DNA from: Pseudolactococcus plantarum
GTDB taxonomy: Bacteria > Bacillota > Bacilli > Lactobacillales > Streptococcaceae
Length of the DNA: 64,000 nt
Direction of reading: 5' to 3'
NCBI RefSeq assembly: GCF_002441715.1
Contig: NZ_JXJX01000008.1
Location: 1-64,000, forward strand
This document shows, piece by piece, positions 27,422-36,276 of the stretch. The notes beneath the pieces were generated by a model. It was given only the letters and a program-made list of their open reading frames with translations, was not told the origin of the DNA and did no database searches. Position numbers and translations under genes: made by a program. Each line of letters starts with the position of its first letter. Within the stretch, counting starts at the first letter, position 1.

Positions 27422-27733
27422 ATGGCTTTTACAAATACACAATCACGCTATGCTAGTTTTGGTACCATCCAAACAATTCCGGGTGAAGTTATTGATTGTT
27501 TCTGGTATATGATCGATAACAATCTAAAAGGTGTTTTTGTTTTAGAATCTACGATTAATTTTGAATTACTCAATAACCATGGTGCACTTTCCGTGCGTTT
27601 TTCACAAGATGATGATCCTTACACCTCTGTTGTCATCGATTTCAACTATAAGTTTGATACGAGTTGGCCAAAACTATTTCATGCGGTCGATAATATGGGG
27701 CGCGAAACAATCATGACACCGATGGAGCTATAA
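27422..27733 (+). CDS. DUF960 family protein
   Basis: 103 residues, no signal or membrane segment. It matches DUF960 of lactococci, streptococci and staphylococci (TRYASFGTIQTIPGEVIDCFWYMID-like N-terminus). Function unknown. Monocistronic: promoter TTGACA-N17-TTATAT at 27364-27392, GAGGTGA ribosome site, terminator at 27746-27774. Confidence 0.8.
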   Translation: MAFTNTQSRYASFGTIQTIPGEVIDCFWYMIDNNLKGVFVLESTINFELLNNHGALSVRFSQDDDPYTSVVIDFNYKFDTSWPKLFHAVDNMGRETIMTPMEL

Positions 27734-27745
27734 TCGGTCTCGTTC

Positions 27746-27774
27746 AAGACTAACAGCATCTGTTAGTCTTTTTT
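27746..27774 (+). terminator. intrinsic terminator of the DUF960 gene
   Basis: Perfect 11-bp stem AAGACTAACAG / CTGTTAGTCTT and T-run. Confidence 0.9.
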
Positions 27775-27796
27775 GATGTTCAAAATTTTTACTGAT

Positions 27797-27821
27797 AAAA
27801 AAACAAATCCCGTAAGATTTG
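27797..27821 (-). terminator. intrinsic terminator of rpsF-ssb-rpsR
   Basis: Minus strand CAAATC / GATTTG stem with TTTTTTT tail, 15 bases after the rpsR stop. Confidence 0.85.
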
Positions 27822-27835
27822 CTTTCATAGGTTTT

Positions 27836-28081
27836 TTATTCAGCTTCGTTTGCTACGAAAGGTAGTAAAGCCATGATACGTGCACGTTTGATTGCTGTTA
27901 CAACTTTACGTTGGTTTTTAGCAGATGTACCAGTCACACGACGTGGTAAAATTTTACCACGTTCAGAGATGAAACGTTTCAAGAGTTCAGTATCTTTGTA
28001 GTCAACAGTTTCGATTTTATTTGCAGCGATAAAGTCAACTTTTTTGCGGCGTTTGAAGCCACCACGACGTTGTAATGCCAT
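27836..28081 (-). CDS. rpsR: 30S ribosomal protein S18
   Basis: 81 residues; [52 protein letters not shown] is the S18 core. It binds the platform of the small subunit together with S6. Third gene of rpsF-ssb-rpsR; GGAGAAA precedes its ATG. Confidence 0.97.
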   Translation of the reverse strand: MALQRRGGFKRRKKVDFIAANKIETVDYKDTELLKRFISERGKILPRRVTGTSAKNQRKVVTAIKRARIMALLPFVANEAE

Positions 28082-28138
28082 GTTTTTCTCCTTTATATTA
28101 TTCCAGACAATTTCTAATTCAAAACTGTCTAACTGTGA

Positions 28139-28645
28139 TTAAAATGGTAGATCATCATCACTCAGATTCATCGGTGTGCCACCAGAAAATGGATCACTAT
28201 CGCGTCCAAAATCAGGAGTTTGTGATGAAGCTTGCGTTTGTGATGCTTGATTACCACCGAAGTTTGAAGTATTTGCTTGTGATGTTGGTGTATAGCCACC
28301 ACCACTTTGGCCATTGTCTCGTGCCGCTCTACTTTCAAGCATTTGGAAATTATCTGCTACGACCTCAGTCACGTAAACACGTTGACCTTGGGCGTTTTCA
28401 TAATTTCTCGTTTGGATACGTCCAGTAACACCTAATAGTGCACCTTTTTTAGCCCAATTCGCTAGATTTTCTGCAGCCTGACGCCAAATGACGATATTAA
28501 TGAAGTCCGCTTCACGCTCACCATTTGCATTTTTAAACGTTCGATTTACCGCAAGGGTAAAAGTCGCTACTGCTTGGTTAGCTGGTGTGTAACGTAATTC
28601 AACGTCTTTGGTCAAACGACCTACTAAAACAACATTATTAATCAT
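28139..28645 (-). CDS. ssb: single-stranded DNA-binding protein
   Basis: 168 residues. OB-fold about residues 1-106 ([21 protein letters not shown] ... [23 protein letters not shown]), a Gly/Gln/Ser-rich linker, and the acidic C-terminal tip DDDLPF that recruits repair and replication proteins. Placed between rpsF and rpsR, which is standard for Firmicutes and couples SSB to ribosomal protein expression. Confidence 0.97.
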   Translation of the reverse strand: MINNVVLVGRLTKDVELRYTPANQAVATFTLAVNRTFKNANGEREADFINIVIWRQAAENLANWAKKGALLGVTGRIQTRNYENAQGQRVYVTEVVADNFQMLESRAARDNGQSGGGYTPTSQANTSNFGGNQASQTQASSQTPDFGRDSDPFSGGTPMNLSDDDLPF

Positions 28646-28681
28646 GTTTAGTCCTTCCTGATACCTAAAGCGAACTTATAA

Positions 28682-28981
28682 TTAAGCTTCAACCTTAGTG
28701 ATCATGTGACGTAAGATGTCATCGTTAATTTTCGATAAACGGTCAAATTCACTTGTTGCAGCTGAATCAGTATCAGCTTCAAGTGTAATAATACGATACA
28801 AACCTTCACGGAAATCGTTGATTTCATACGCAAGACGACGTTTTTCCCAATCTTTTGATTCAAAAATAGTTGCCCCATTTTCTGTTAAGATTGTGTCAAA
28901 ACGCTCAACAAGCGCTGTTTTTGCATCTTCGTCGATGTTTGGACGAATAATGTAAAGAATTTCGTACTTTGTAGTAGCCAT
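28682..28981 (-). CDS. rpsF: 30S ribosomal protein S6
   Basis: 99 residues; [20 protein letters not shown], the RRLAYEI-x-DFREGLY segment and LRHMITKVE end are typical. Leads the rpsF-ssb-rpsR operon. The leader of about 65 bases holds hairpins GTGAG/CTCAC and ACTCGAA/TTCGAGT, a possible S6-S18 autoregulatory site, which I could not confirm. Confidence 0.97.
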   Translation of the reverse strand: MATTKYEILYIIRPNIDEDAKTALVERFDTILTENGATIFESKDWEKRRLAYEINDFREGLYRIITLEADTDSAATSEFDRLSKINDDILRHMITKVEA

Positions 28982-29053
28982 TGATGTATCTCCTCCTTTT
29001 GGTCTAATGACTCGAACTGTTTTCGAGTAAGTGAGGGTTTCTCACAAGTATTC

Positions 29054-29062
29054 ATTATATCA
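29054..29062 (-). promoter_or_regulatory. extended -10 promoter of rpsF operon
   Basis: Minus strand TGA-TATAAT, about 70 bases before rpsF; the -35 is weak. Confidence 0.6.
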
Positions 29063-29209
29063 TAAACTTGACGACTTTGCTAGTTAATTTTTTATTTTCC
29101 TCAATTTTATGATCATTATTTTTTTTTTAAATGATCTGCTATTTCTATCCTATAGAATAACTTTGTTAGTCCCGGTTAGCGCTGGACTAACTGGGATTCA
29201 AAAAAACAC

Positions 29210-30109
29210 TTATAACAATTCATCTTCTTTAGACAATCTATCTAGCATAGAGATTAAGCGCTGTAATTTATCATCTAATATCGCATTTTTTAGATAGGCA
29301 TACTGCACATAAAATAGGACTTTATCTTCGGCTACTAAGGGAATTTTGACTAATCCTTCCATATCTTCAAATGGCAGAAAATCCGTCATTAGCGTGATCC
29401 CAACATTTGATTTGACGAGTTGGCCAATGGTATGAACATCAGCAAAATGAAGTAAGACATTTGCTTTCTTATTATATCGATTATTGAGTGTTTCAAATGC
29501 AGTAGTGTGCGCCAAGCCTCTTTCTAATAAAATAAAGGGATATGCTAGCGTCTCTGCAAATGATACTTCGGTTTTCTCAGATAACGGGTTATCTTTTGAG
29601 ACAAAAATATAAAACTCACGTTTGTACAATAATTTTAACGTTAAATTAGGGTGGGATAATGGTGCCATACTCCCCATTAGGCTAAAATCTAGTTGACCAG
29701 ATAATAGATGATTTAACAAATCTTTTGATCTTGCTGAAACTAAATTAAAGTGCGAGATGAGATTAGCTGTATCTGCTTCACTTAACAATTTTGAAAATAT
29801 CCTTGCCCTGATTAATGGTGGGAAACCGATATGTATTTTCTTTTGCTTAGCGTGTTCAATCGCTCTCTCAGTAATCATAAATTCATCTAAGATATTGGTG
29901 ATATGAGACTTTAATATCTCACCTTCTCTTGTAAATATAACAAATCTATGAGAAGGGTCTTTCTGAACTAAATCACAGGCATAATATTTTTCTAGTCGTT
30001 TGATTGCATAACTTATCGTAGGCTGACTGACATTAAATTGCGTCGCCACTTGTGTAAAAGACAACACTTTTCCTAATGCATCAAAATATTCAAAATCTCG
30101 TAAATTCAT
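29210..30109 (-). CDS. LysR-family regulator, MleR-like
   Basis: 299 residues. HTH region MNLRDFEYFDALGKVLSFTQVATQFNVSQPTISYAIKRLEKYY is very close in pattern to lactococcal MleR, activator of malolactic fermentation; the effector domain begins near residue 90 (KIHIGFPPLIRARIF). No mleS or mleP is nearby. It is divergent from the 102-residue protein and MFS genes at 30370-31921 and probably controls them. A 12-bp hairpin at about 29168-29198 follows its end without a T-run. Confidence 0.85.
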   Translation of the reverse strand: MNLRDFEYFDALGKVLSFTQVATQFNVSQPTISYAIKRLEKYYACDLVQKDPSHRFVIFTREGEILKSHITNILDEFMITERAIEHAKQKKIHIGFPPLIRARIFSKLLSEADTANLISHFNLVSARSKDLLNHLLSGQLDFSLMGSMAPLSHPNLTLKLLYKREFYIFVSKDNPLSEKTEVSFAETLAYPFILLERGLAHTTAFETLNNRYNKKANVLLHFADVHTIGQLVKSNVGITLMTDFLPFEDMEGLVKIPLVAEDKVLFYVQYAYLKNAILDDKLQRLISMLDRLSKEDELL

Positions 30110-30268
30110 AACACGCTATCTCCTCTACATCAGTTTATCATAATATCCTTAATTTGTTATAAATAAATTTTATCACAACTATCGGAGTTGACTATAAGAA
30201 TTGCAAAGGTATAAACTATTACCTGTAACAACGTTTAAGCAGATTAGGTAATCGGAGGATATAGATAG

Positions 30269-30310
30269 ATGCAACGCTATAATGTTTTAAATAAAGGCTC
30301 AACACCTTAA
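30269..30310 (+). CDS. possible 13-codon leader peptide
   Basis: ATG at 30269 preceded by GGAGG with 10-base spacing; reads MQRYNVLNKGSTP and stops at TAA. It lies 59 bases before the next gene in the intergenic region divergent from the MleR-like gene. The ribosome site is stronger than that of the gene it precedes. Whether it is translated or regulatory is unknown. Confidence 0.35.
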   Translation: MQRYNVLNKGSTP

Positions 30311-30369
30311 CGATTATAGTCAGTAAACGAACAAATATTAAGGAACTAATTATAGAAAGAGTGGAAAAA

Positions 30370-30678
30370 ATGACAATTTGGACAAATGCAATCGTTGATA
30401 GAGTAGAAGCGGCTTACAGTGTACGTTTTGATAAAGAAGAAGCTTTAATTTTCTTAAACGATGCTTATCAAAACTTATTAATGCTTGAACTCAAAATGCA
30501 AAATGAAGATAACGAAAAGCTCAATAGCTTTATCGACTACTTTGTAGCAGTAAGAGATTCATTTATTACTGAATTAGTAGATCGCTACCCTTCAAATTAT
30601 ACAGATATCAAAACTAAAATTGATACGCTACGTAAATTGAATGAACAAGTTTTAAGCGTCCCACAAGAAGTTGCTTAA
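30370..30678 (+). CDS. uncharacterised protein upstream of MFS transporter
   Basis: 102 residues, cytoplasmic, mostly helical and acidic; I do not recognise a family. Begins MTIWTNAIVDRVEAAYSVRFDKEEALIFLNDAYQNLL. I prefer ATG 30370 to the GTG nine bases earlier because of the GAGTGG stretch before it. It is 46 bases upstream of the MFS gene, in one likely operon, and divergent from an MleR-like regulator. Its role may be tied to the transporter's substrate, but nothing in the sequence says which. Confidence 0.6.
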   Translation: MTIWTNAIVDRVEAAYSVRFDKEEALIFLNDAYQNLLMLELKMQNEDNEKLNSFIDYFVAVRDSFITELVDRYPSNYTDIKTKIDTLRKLNEQVLSVPQEVA

Positions 30679-30724
30679 GCTATTCAACACATCACCCATA
30701 TTTTAAAAAGGAGTTTATAGACTA

Positions 30725-31921
30725 TTGGACAAGGAAAACGAGAAACTATTTAATGCTGGTTTCATTTCAATCACGATCATCAACTTTATTGTATATCTAG
30801 TTTATTATTTATTGATGGTTATCATCGCTGTTATTGCACAAAAACAACTTCACACCACTTTAGGACAAGCGGGATTAGCTTCCGGCATTTATATTATTGG
30901 TACTTTACTCGCCCGCTTATTTATTGGTAAGAAGTTGGAAGTTATTGGTAGAAAAGCAGTATTAAGATTTGGTGCTTTATTTTATTTAATCACAACTATT
31001 GCTTATCTTTATATACCAGTTATCCCTATGCTATATCTTGTTCGTCTCTTGAACGGTTTTGCTTATGGATCAATCTCAACTGCTACAAATGCTATCGTAA
31101 CAGCCTATATCCCTAAATCTCGTTACGGAGAAGGGATTAACTATTACGGTCTTAGTACTAGTTTGGCTGCAGCAATCGGACCATTTATCGGTATGTTGCT
31201 CCTCAACTATACAAATTTCAAATTCATCGTATTCTTCTCTATCGCACTCGTATTGTTAACAACAATTGCTTGTTTTGTATTCCCAGTTAAAAACATTCTG
31301 TTAACAGAAGAAACTAAACAAGCTATCAATAAATGGACTTTTGATAGCTTCATCGAAAAGAAAGTTATCTTTATCGCTTTCTTAGCATTCTTGATGGGTC
31401 TTTCATATTCAAGTGTTCTTGCTTTCTTATCTTCATATGTTAAAATCATTCATTTAGTTGAAATAAGCTCATTGTTCTTTGTGGTTTACGCATTGATCAT
31501 CACAGCGACACGTCCACTCTCAGGTAAAATTTTCGACTCACTCGGCGAAAAATTTGTTATGTATCCTAGTTACATCTTCTTAACATTAGGCTTAATCTTA
31601 TTAAGCTTTACAACTAGCGGTTGGGAATTATTAGTATCTGGTGGTTTAATCGGTCTTGGATATGGAACATTTATGTCAAATGGACAAGCCGTATCGTTAA
31701 AACAAATTACGTCAAGCCATAGAATCGGTGTTGCTTTATCAACATACTTCATCGGGTTAGACCTTGGTTTAGGTGTTGGTCCTTTCATACTAGGGGAATT
31801 AAGAAGTTTCTTCTCATTCCAACAAGTATACTTAATTGCGGCAATCTTACCAATCGTTTGTCTCGTACTTTATAAAGTATCACTTCACAAAAATACAGCA
31901 AAACAACAACCCTTAACTTAA
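30725..31921 (+). CDS. major facilitator superfamily transporter
   Basis: 398 residues, 12 predicted membrane helices. GxLADRxGRR-like motif A is seen as LFIGKKLEVIGRKAVLRFG after helix 2, with a weaker second copy GKIFDSLGEKFVM after helix 8, as in drug or metabolite exporters. TTG start (no nearby ATG) with AAGGAG 11 bases before it. Ends in a strong terminator at 31944-31979. Substrate unknown; the MleR-like regulator hints at an organic acid or a related compound, a weak inference. Confidence 0.85.
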   Translation: MDKENEKLFNAGFISITIINFIVYLVYYLLMVIIAVIAQKQLHTTLGQAGLASGIYIIGTLLARLFIGKKLEVIGRKAVLRFGALFYLITTIAYLYIPVIPMLYLVRLLNGFAYGSISTATNAIVTAYIPKSRYGEGINYYGLSTSLAAAIGPFIGMLLLNYTNFKFIVFFSIALVLLTTIACFVFPVKNILLTEETKQAINKWTFDSFIEKKVIFIAFLAFLMGLSYSSVLAFLSSYVKIIHLVEISSLFFVVYALIITATRPLSGKIFDSLGEKFVMYPSYIFLTLGLILLSFTTSGWELLVSGGLIGLGYGTFMSNGQAVSLKQITSSHRIGVALSTYFIGLDLGLGVGPFILGELRSFFSFQQVYLIAAILPIVCLVLYKVSLHKNTAKQQPLT

Positions 31922-31943
31922 TCAAACGTTAAGGGCTACATCA

Positions 31944-31979
31944 AAAAGCCAGATAAGCAAAACTGCTATCTGGCTTTTT
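31944..31979 (+). terminator. intrinsic terminator of the MFS gene
   Basis: Stem AAAGCCAGATA / TATCTGGCTTT (with AGCA/TGCT extension) and T-run. Confidence 0.9.
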
Positions 31980-32022
31980 AGTCGACTTAAACACGGTGTA
32001 TGACTTTCACAAATCAGCAAAT

Positions 32023-32055
32023 AAAAAAAGGCCAACTCATCAGAATTAACCTTTT
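32023..32055 (-). terminator. intrinsic terminator of uppP
   Basis: Minus strand AAAAGGTTAA pairs with TTGGCCTTTT through two G-U pairs, then TTTTTTT. Confidence 0.7.
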
Positions 32056-32104
32056 TATTTTATCGTATCCCTAACAGATACCTCACTTAACGGACGTTTG
32101 TTTA

Positions 32105-32947
32105 TCAACCAAAGACTGCTGCAATGCCTGCATAAATCAGTATAATCACACCAAGGACAATCCGATATTTACCAAAGAAGGTAAAATCATGTTTCTTGAT
32201 ATAATCCATCAAGAATTTGATGACCACGATAGAAACTAGAAAAGCTGTAATACAGGCTACCATTAAGATAGAGAATTGGTAGAAACTAAATCCTGATCCG
32301 TCACGTATAAACATAACGATTTTAAGGAAACTTGCACCAAACATGACTGGAATACCGAGAAAGAACGTAAATTCTGCAGCTACAAAACGCGAAGCGCCAA
32401 GGATAATGGCACCCAATATCGTGACACCAGAACGTGATGTCCCAGGGATTAATGACAATACTTGAATCAGACCGATATAAAAGGCAAACTTGTAGGGCAT
32501 ATAATCTAGATTAACTAACTTATCTGGACGTGTCTTTGCCCATTTCTCTACATATATAAAGGCTACGCCATAAATAATCAACATAAAGGCTACTGGGACA
32601 AATTTATGAAAATGCGCATCTAGCCATTTATCTAAAGGTAAGCCAACGATAATAGCAGGAACACAAGCAATGACCACTTTCAACCATAGTTGCCAAGTTA
32701 ATTGAACTTCCCGTGCCGTTTTTGCTTTATCAAACGGGTTCAGTTTTTTGAAGTAAATCACGACAACGGCTAGAATCGCACCAAGTTGAATCACGACATT
32801 GAACATATTCATAAATTCAGTCGGCTGTTTTAATTTAATAAACTCATCGGCTAGAATCAAATGCCCTGTTGAACTAATGGGTAGCCATTCGGTAATCCCT
32901 TCGACAATACCCAAAATAATTGCTTTTATAAATTCCATAGTATCCAC
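32105..32947 (-). CDS. uppP: undecaprenyl-diphosphatase UppP (BacA)
   Basis: 280-residue integral membrane enzyme. It removes the terminal phosphate of undecaprenyl diphosphate so the lipid carrier of wall synthesis can be reused, and confers some bacitracin resistance. Motifs: [20 protein letters not shown] (residues about 14-33) and [22 protein letters not shown]. Single gene with an AGGAAAG ribosome site. Confidence 0.96.
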   Translation of the reverse strand: MDTMEFIKAIILGIVEGITEWLPISSTGHLILADEFIKLKQPTEFMNMFNVVIQLGAILAVVVIYFKKLNPFDKAKTAREVQLTWQLWLKVVIACVPAIIVGLPLDKWLDAHFHKFVPVAFMLIIYGVAFIYVEKWAKTRPDKLVNLDYMPYKFAFYIGLIQVLSLIPGTSRSGVTILGAIILGASRFVAAEFTFFLGIPVMFGASFLKIVMFIRDGSGFSFYQFSILMVACITAFLVSIVVIKFLMDYIKKHDFTFFGKYRIVLGVIILIYAGIAAVFG

Positions 32948-33068
32948 TTTCCTATTTCAATTTTTATAAACCACTGTACTCATTATAACAAATGGTGGAC
33001 AGATTGTGTCAACAAGTTCTATCATTATTATTAGGGTCTGTTAGATAGAAATTACAAGGCGGTAGTTA

Positions 33069-33097
33069 TTGAAAATTCAGTCTATTTTTAGTATAAT
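33069..33097 (+). promoter_or_regulatory. promoter of the amino acid ABC operon
   Basis: -35 TTGAAA, 17-base spacer, -10 TATAAT, 35 bases before the start codon. Confidence 0.8.
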
Positions 33098-33131
33098 AGT
33101 GAAGATAATCTATACACTTAGAAAGAGAATT

Positions 33132-34727
33132 ATGAAAAAAATATTTTCGCTACTGTTTGCGACACTTCTCGTCCTCAGTCTAGCACCAACGACTATTGCA
33201 AAAGGAGCTAGCAAAGACAATGAGTTCCGTGTTGGTATGGAAGCAGGCTATCCACCTTTCAACTGGACACAAAAAACAAATGCTGACGGCGCTGTCAAAA
33301 TAGATGGTACCAATCAATACGCTAATGGCTATGATGTGCAAATTTCTAAAAAAATTGCAGATAAGCTAGATAAAAAGTTAGTTATCGTCAAAACAAAGTG
33401 GGATGGCTTATTGCCTGCGCTTACCTCTGGGAAAATTGATGCCATCATTGCTGGTATGAGTCCGACTGCAGAACGTAAACAAGCGATTGATTTTTCACAA
33501 AATTACTATACTAGTCAACTTGTCGTCATGGTCAAAAAAGATAGCAAATATGCAAACGCAACTTCTATCAAAGACTTTTCAGGCGCTAAAATCACTGGAC
33601 AACAAGGTGTGTTCCACTATGATTTAATCCCTCAAATGACTGGCGCAAAACAAGAGCCAGCTATGGGCGATTTCTCAGCAATGCGTGTAGCACTTGAATC
33701 TGGTACGATTGACGGGTATGTTGGTGAACGTCCTGAAGGGATCACAGCTATGGCTAAGAACCCTAAATTCAAGATGATTACTTTCTCTGACGGTAACGGC
33801 TTCAAAACTAATCCTGATGATACACAAACAGCTGTTGGTCTTAGAAAAGGCGATAAAAATCTTTCTGAAATCAATGGTATTTTATCAGAAATCAGTCAAG
33901 CTGAACAAACAAAACTGATGGACAATATGGTTGCCCTACAAACACAAACGTCTAAAAAAGTTGGGTTTTGGGGACAAGTATCAGATATTATCAAAAATAA
34001 CGGTAGCGATTTCGTACAAGCTGCTGGCATGACTTTATTCATCTCAATTATTGGGACAATCATCGGGACATTTATCGGTCTCATGATCGGTGTCTTTAGA
34101 ACATCTAAGAAATCTGCAAATGTTGTCTTATCAGTACTCCATACAATTGTGGGGTGGTTGATTAATATCTATGTTGAGGTATTTCGTGGGACGCCAATGA
34201 TCGTACAAGCCATGGTCATCTACTACGGTTCAGCACAGTTTTTAGATCTCTCTTTAGATAAAACCATGGCAGCGTTATTGATCGTCTCGATCAACACTGG
34301 TGCTTATATGAGTGAGATTGTTCGTGGTGGTATCTTTGCTGTTGATAAAGGACAATTCGAAGCTGCTAGCGCTTTAGGTATGAGCCATGGTCAAACAATG
34401 CGTAAAATTGTATTGCCGCAAGTTATCCGTAACATCCTGCCTGCAACCGGAAATGAATTTGTCATCAACATCAAAGATACGTCTGTCTTAAACGTTATCT
34501 CAATCACAGAACTCTTCTTCCAAGGTAATACAGTTGCGCAACAAAATTATCAATACTTCCAAACCTTTACGATCATTGCCGCAATTTACTTTATCTTAAC
34601 GTTTACGATTACACGTATCCTTAGATTAGTTGAAAAAAGATTAGATTCCGAGAATTACACGACAGGTAACACGCAAGCGCAATTACCTTTAGAAGAAAAA
34701 TTTGTGGAAATAGGGGCTGAAAAATGA
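33132..34727 (+). CDS. amino acid ABC transporter, binding protein-permease fusion
   Basis: 531 residues. Signal peptide [25 protein letters not shown], a solute-binding domain of the polar amino acid family (about 35-270; [37 protein letters not shown]), then a permease domain (about 300-510) with the EAA loop [21 protein letters not shown]. Same architecture as lactococcal GlnP, though with one binding domain. I chose ATG 33132, where the signal peptide starts; the frame is open 21 codons further but includes the promoter. The next gene overlaps by 4 bases. Confidence 0.92.
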   Translation: MKKIFSLLFATLLVLSLAPTTIAKGASKDNEFRVGMEAGYPPFNWTQKTNADGAVKIDGTNQYANGYDVQISKKIADKLDKKLVIVKTKWDGLLPALTSGKIDAIIAGMSPTAERKQAIDFSQNYYTSQLVVMVKKDSKYANATSIKDFSGAKITGQQGVFHYDLIPQMTGAKQEPAMGDFSAMRVALESGTIDGYVGERPEGITAMAKNPKFKMITFSDGNGFKTNPDDTQTAVGLRKGDKNLSEINGILSEISQAEQTKLMDNMVALQTQTSKKVGFWGQVSDIIKNNGSDFVQAAGMTLFISIIGTIIGTFIGLMIGVFRTSKKSANVVLSVLHTIVGWLINIYVEVFRGTPMIVQAMVIYYGSAQFLDLSLDKTMAALLIVSINTGAYMSEIVRGGIFAVDKGQFEAASALGMSHGQTMRKIVLPQVIRNILPATGNEFVINIKDTSVLNVISITELFFQGNTVAQQNYQYFQTFTIIAAIYFILTFTITRILRLVEKRLDSENYTTGNTQAQLPLEEKFVEIGAEK

Positions 34728-35464
34728 GCAACGTTATTCTTGAGATTAAAAATCTTAAAAAATCTTTCGGTCAGAATGAAGTCCTTAAAGACATTCACAT
34801 GACCGTTGCCGCTGGTGAAGTCATTTCAATTATTGGTAGCTCAGGTAGTGGTAAATCAACACTACTACGCTCTATCAATTTGTTGGAGACACCAACATCT
34901 GGAGAAATCCTTTATAAAGGCGAAAATGTGCTTACCAAAGGGTATGACCTTAATACGTATCGCACACACCTAGGGATGGTGTTTCAATCCTTCAATTTAT
35001 TCAATAACTTAAACGTCTTAGAAAATATCATCGTCGCACAAACAACCGTTTTAAAACGGAGTCGTGCTACTGCGATACAAACTGCACTTGATAACCTAAA
35101 AGCTGTTGGGATGGATCGTTTTGTTAATGCCAAACCAAGCCAATTATCTGGTGGGCAAAAACAACGTGTTGCGATTGCTAGAGCTTTATCGATGAATCCT
35201 GATGTCTTGTTATTTGATGAGCCAACAAGTGCACTTGACCCTGAGATGGTTGGCGAAGTGCTTAAAACGATGAAAGAATTAGCTGATAGCGGACTTACGA
35301 TGGTCATCGTGACGCATGAGATGGATTTTGCCAGAGAAGTTTCAGATCGTGTCATCTTTATGGACCAAGGTGTCGTTGCTGAAAGTGGCACGCCTGATCA
35401 AATCTTTGTTCATCCTAAAGAAGAAAGAACTAAAACATTCTTAACACGTTTCCTAAAAAATTAG
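34724..35464 (+). CDS. amino acid ABC transporter ATPase
   Basis: 246 residues. Walker [12 protein letters not shown]-loop VFQSFNLF, signature [15 protein letters not shown], Walker [17 protein letters not shown]-loop VTHEMDF. GlnQ-like; powers the fusion permease immediately upstream. The pair is a complete importer for glutamine, glutamate or another polar amino acid. Ends at a bidirectional terminator shared with queH. Confidence 0.95.
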   Translation: MSNVILEIKNLKKSFGQNEVLKDIHMTVAAGEVISIIGSSGSGKSTLLRSINLLETPTSGEILYKGENVLTKGYDLNTYRTHLGMVFQSFNLFNNLNVLENIIVAQTTVLKRSRATAIQTALDNLKAVGMDRFVNAKPSQLSGGQKQRVAIARALSMNPDVLLFDEPTSALDPEMVGEVLKTMKELADSGLTMVIVTHEMDFAREVSDRVIFMDQGVVAESGTPDQIFVHPKEERTKTFLTRFLKN

Positions 35465-35467
35465 CTC

Positions 35468-35503
35468 AAAAAAAAAGACTATCCTAGCGATGGTCTTTTT
35501 TTG
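35468..35503. terminator. bidirectional terminator between ABC operon and queH
   Basis: Stem AAAAAAGACTATC / GATGGTCTTTTTT with T-runs on both strands. The last codons and stop of queH lie inside the stem. Confidence 0.85.
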
Positions 35504-36248
35504 ATAGATAAGCCTTGGCTGCTTGAGTCACTTCTTTTAAATCAACGCCTTGTTGTTTGGCAGCAAATACACAGCCACAATAACATTGACGATAGATATC
35601 ATACTCCCCACACATCTCCACTGAGCGCTTATAGCCATTATTTTTTTTAAAGTCACTCGGTAAATAATGAACAGCATAAATCTTTTGCATATCTAAGCCT
35701 ACTTCATTAATCACTTGACTATTTTTATGAGGTGAAACCGTTAAAGCACTACCAAAATAATCAAAATCGAGTGCCTTAGCTTTTTGAGCCACGATATCTA
35801 ACCGCATTTGAAAACAGGCTGTGCAGCGTTTGCCTCCCTCAAATTCAGCAGCTAATCCTCTTTTGACCACCATCTGATTAAATTTCTCTGGCTCGTACTC
35901 CCCAGCTATAAAGCCAACGTTTGCACCTGTTCGCTTATTAAACTCATCAACAAATGCTTGTTGGACATGTTTACGCCGGTCATATTCACTTGCCGGGTGT
36001 ATATTAGAATTAGCAAATAGAATCGTCACATCTGCATAGTGACATAGATACTCTAAACTATAAGTACTACAAGGGGCACAACAACTGTGTAATAAGATCG
36101 TTGGTCTTTGCGCTTGTGTCTGCCACTCTGCCATAACTTGCTGTAGTACTTTATCATAATTGACTTTTTGATCTGGCTTAAGCCTCTCTAAAATATCTTT
36201 TGCGTCTTTCACTATTATTCCTTCTACATTAGTCATAAGGCTAGCCAC
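35484..36248 (-). CDS. queH: epoxyqueuosine reductase QueH
   Basis: 254 residues. Cysteine motifs LHSCCAPCSTYSLEYL (about residue 53), GKRCTACFQMRLD, and YRQCYCGCVF match the Fe-S and catalytic cysteines of QueH, which reduces epoxyqueuosine to queuosine in tRNA. It follows dnaX by 28 bases and is probably in the fRMsr-dnaX-queH transcript. No other queuosine gene is in the window, which suggests salvage or genes elsewhere. Confidence 0.92.
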   Translation of the reverse strand: MASLMTNVEGIIVKDAKDILERLKPDQKVNYDKVLQQVMAEWQTQAQRPTILLHSCCAPCSTYSLEYLCHYADVTILFANSNIHPASEYDRRKHVQQAFVDEFNKRTGANVGFIAGEYEPEKFNQMVVKRGLAAEFEGGKRCTACFQMRLDIVAQKAKALDFDYFGSALTVSPHKNSQVINEVGLDMQKIYAVHYLPSDFKKNNGYKRSVEMCGEYDIYRQCYCGCVFAAKQQGVDLKEVTQAAKAYLSKKDHR

Positions 36249-36276
36249 CAGTCACTAGTAGATATGATGAGCTAAC

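Noticed and set aside
28982-29050. S6-S18 autoregulatory leader
   Set aside because: Hairpins are present but the conserved bulged motif could not be confirmed.
29168-29198. Hairpin after the MleR-like gene as a terminator
   Set aside because: The stem is good but neither strand has a following T-run.
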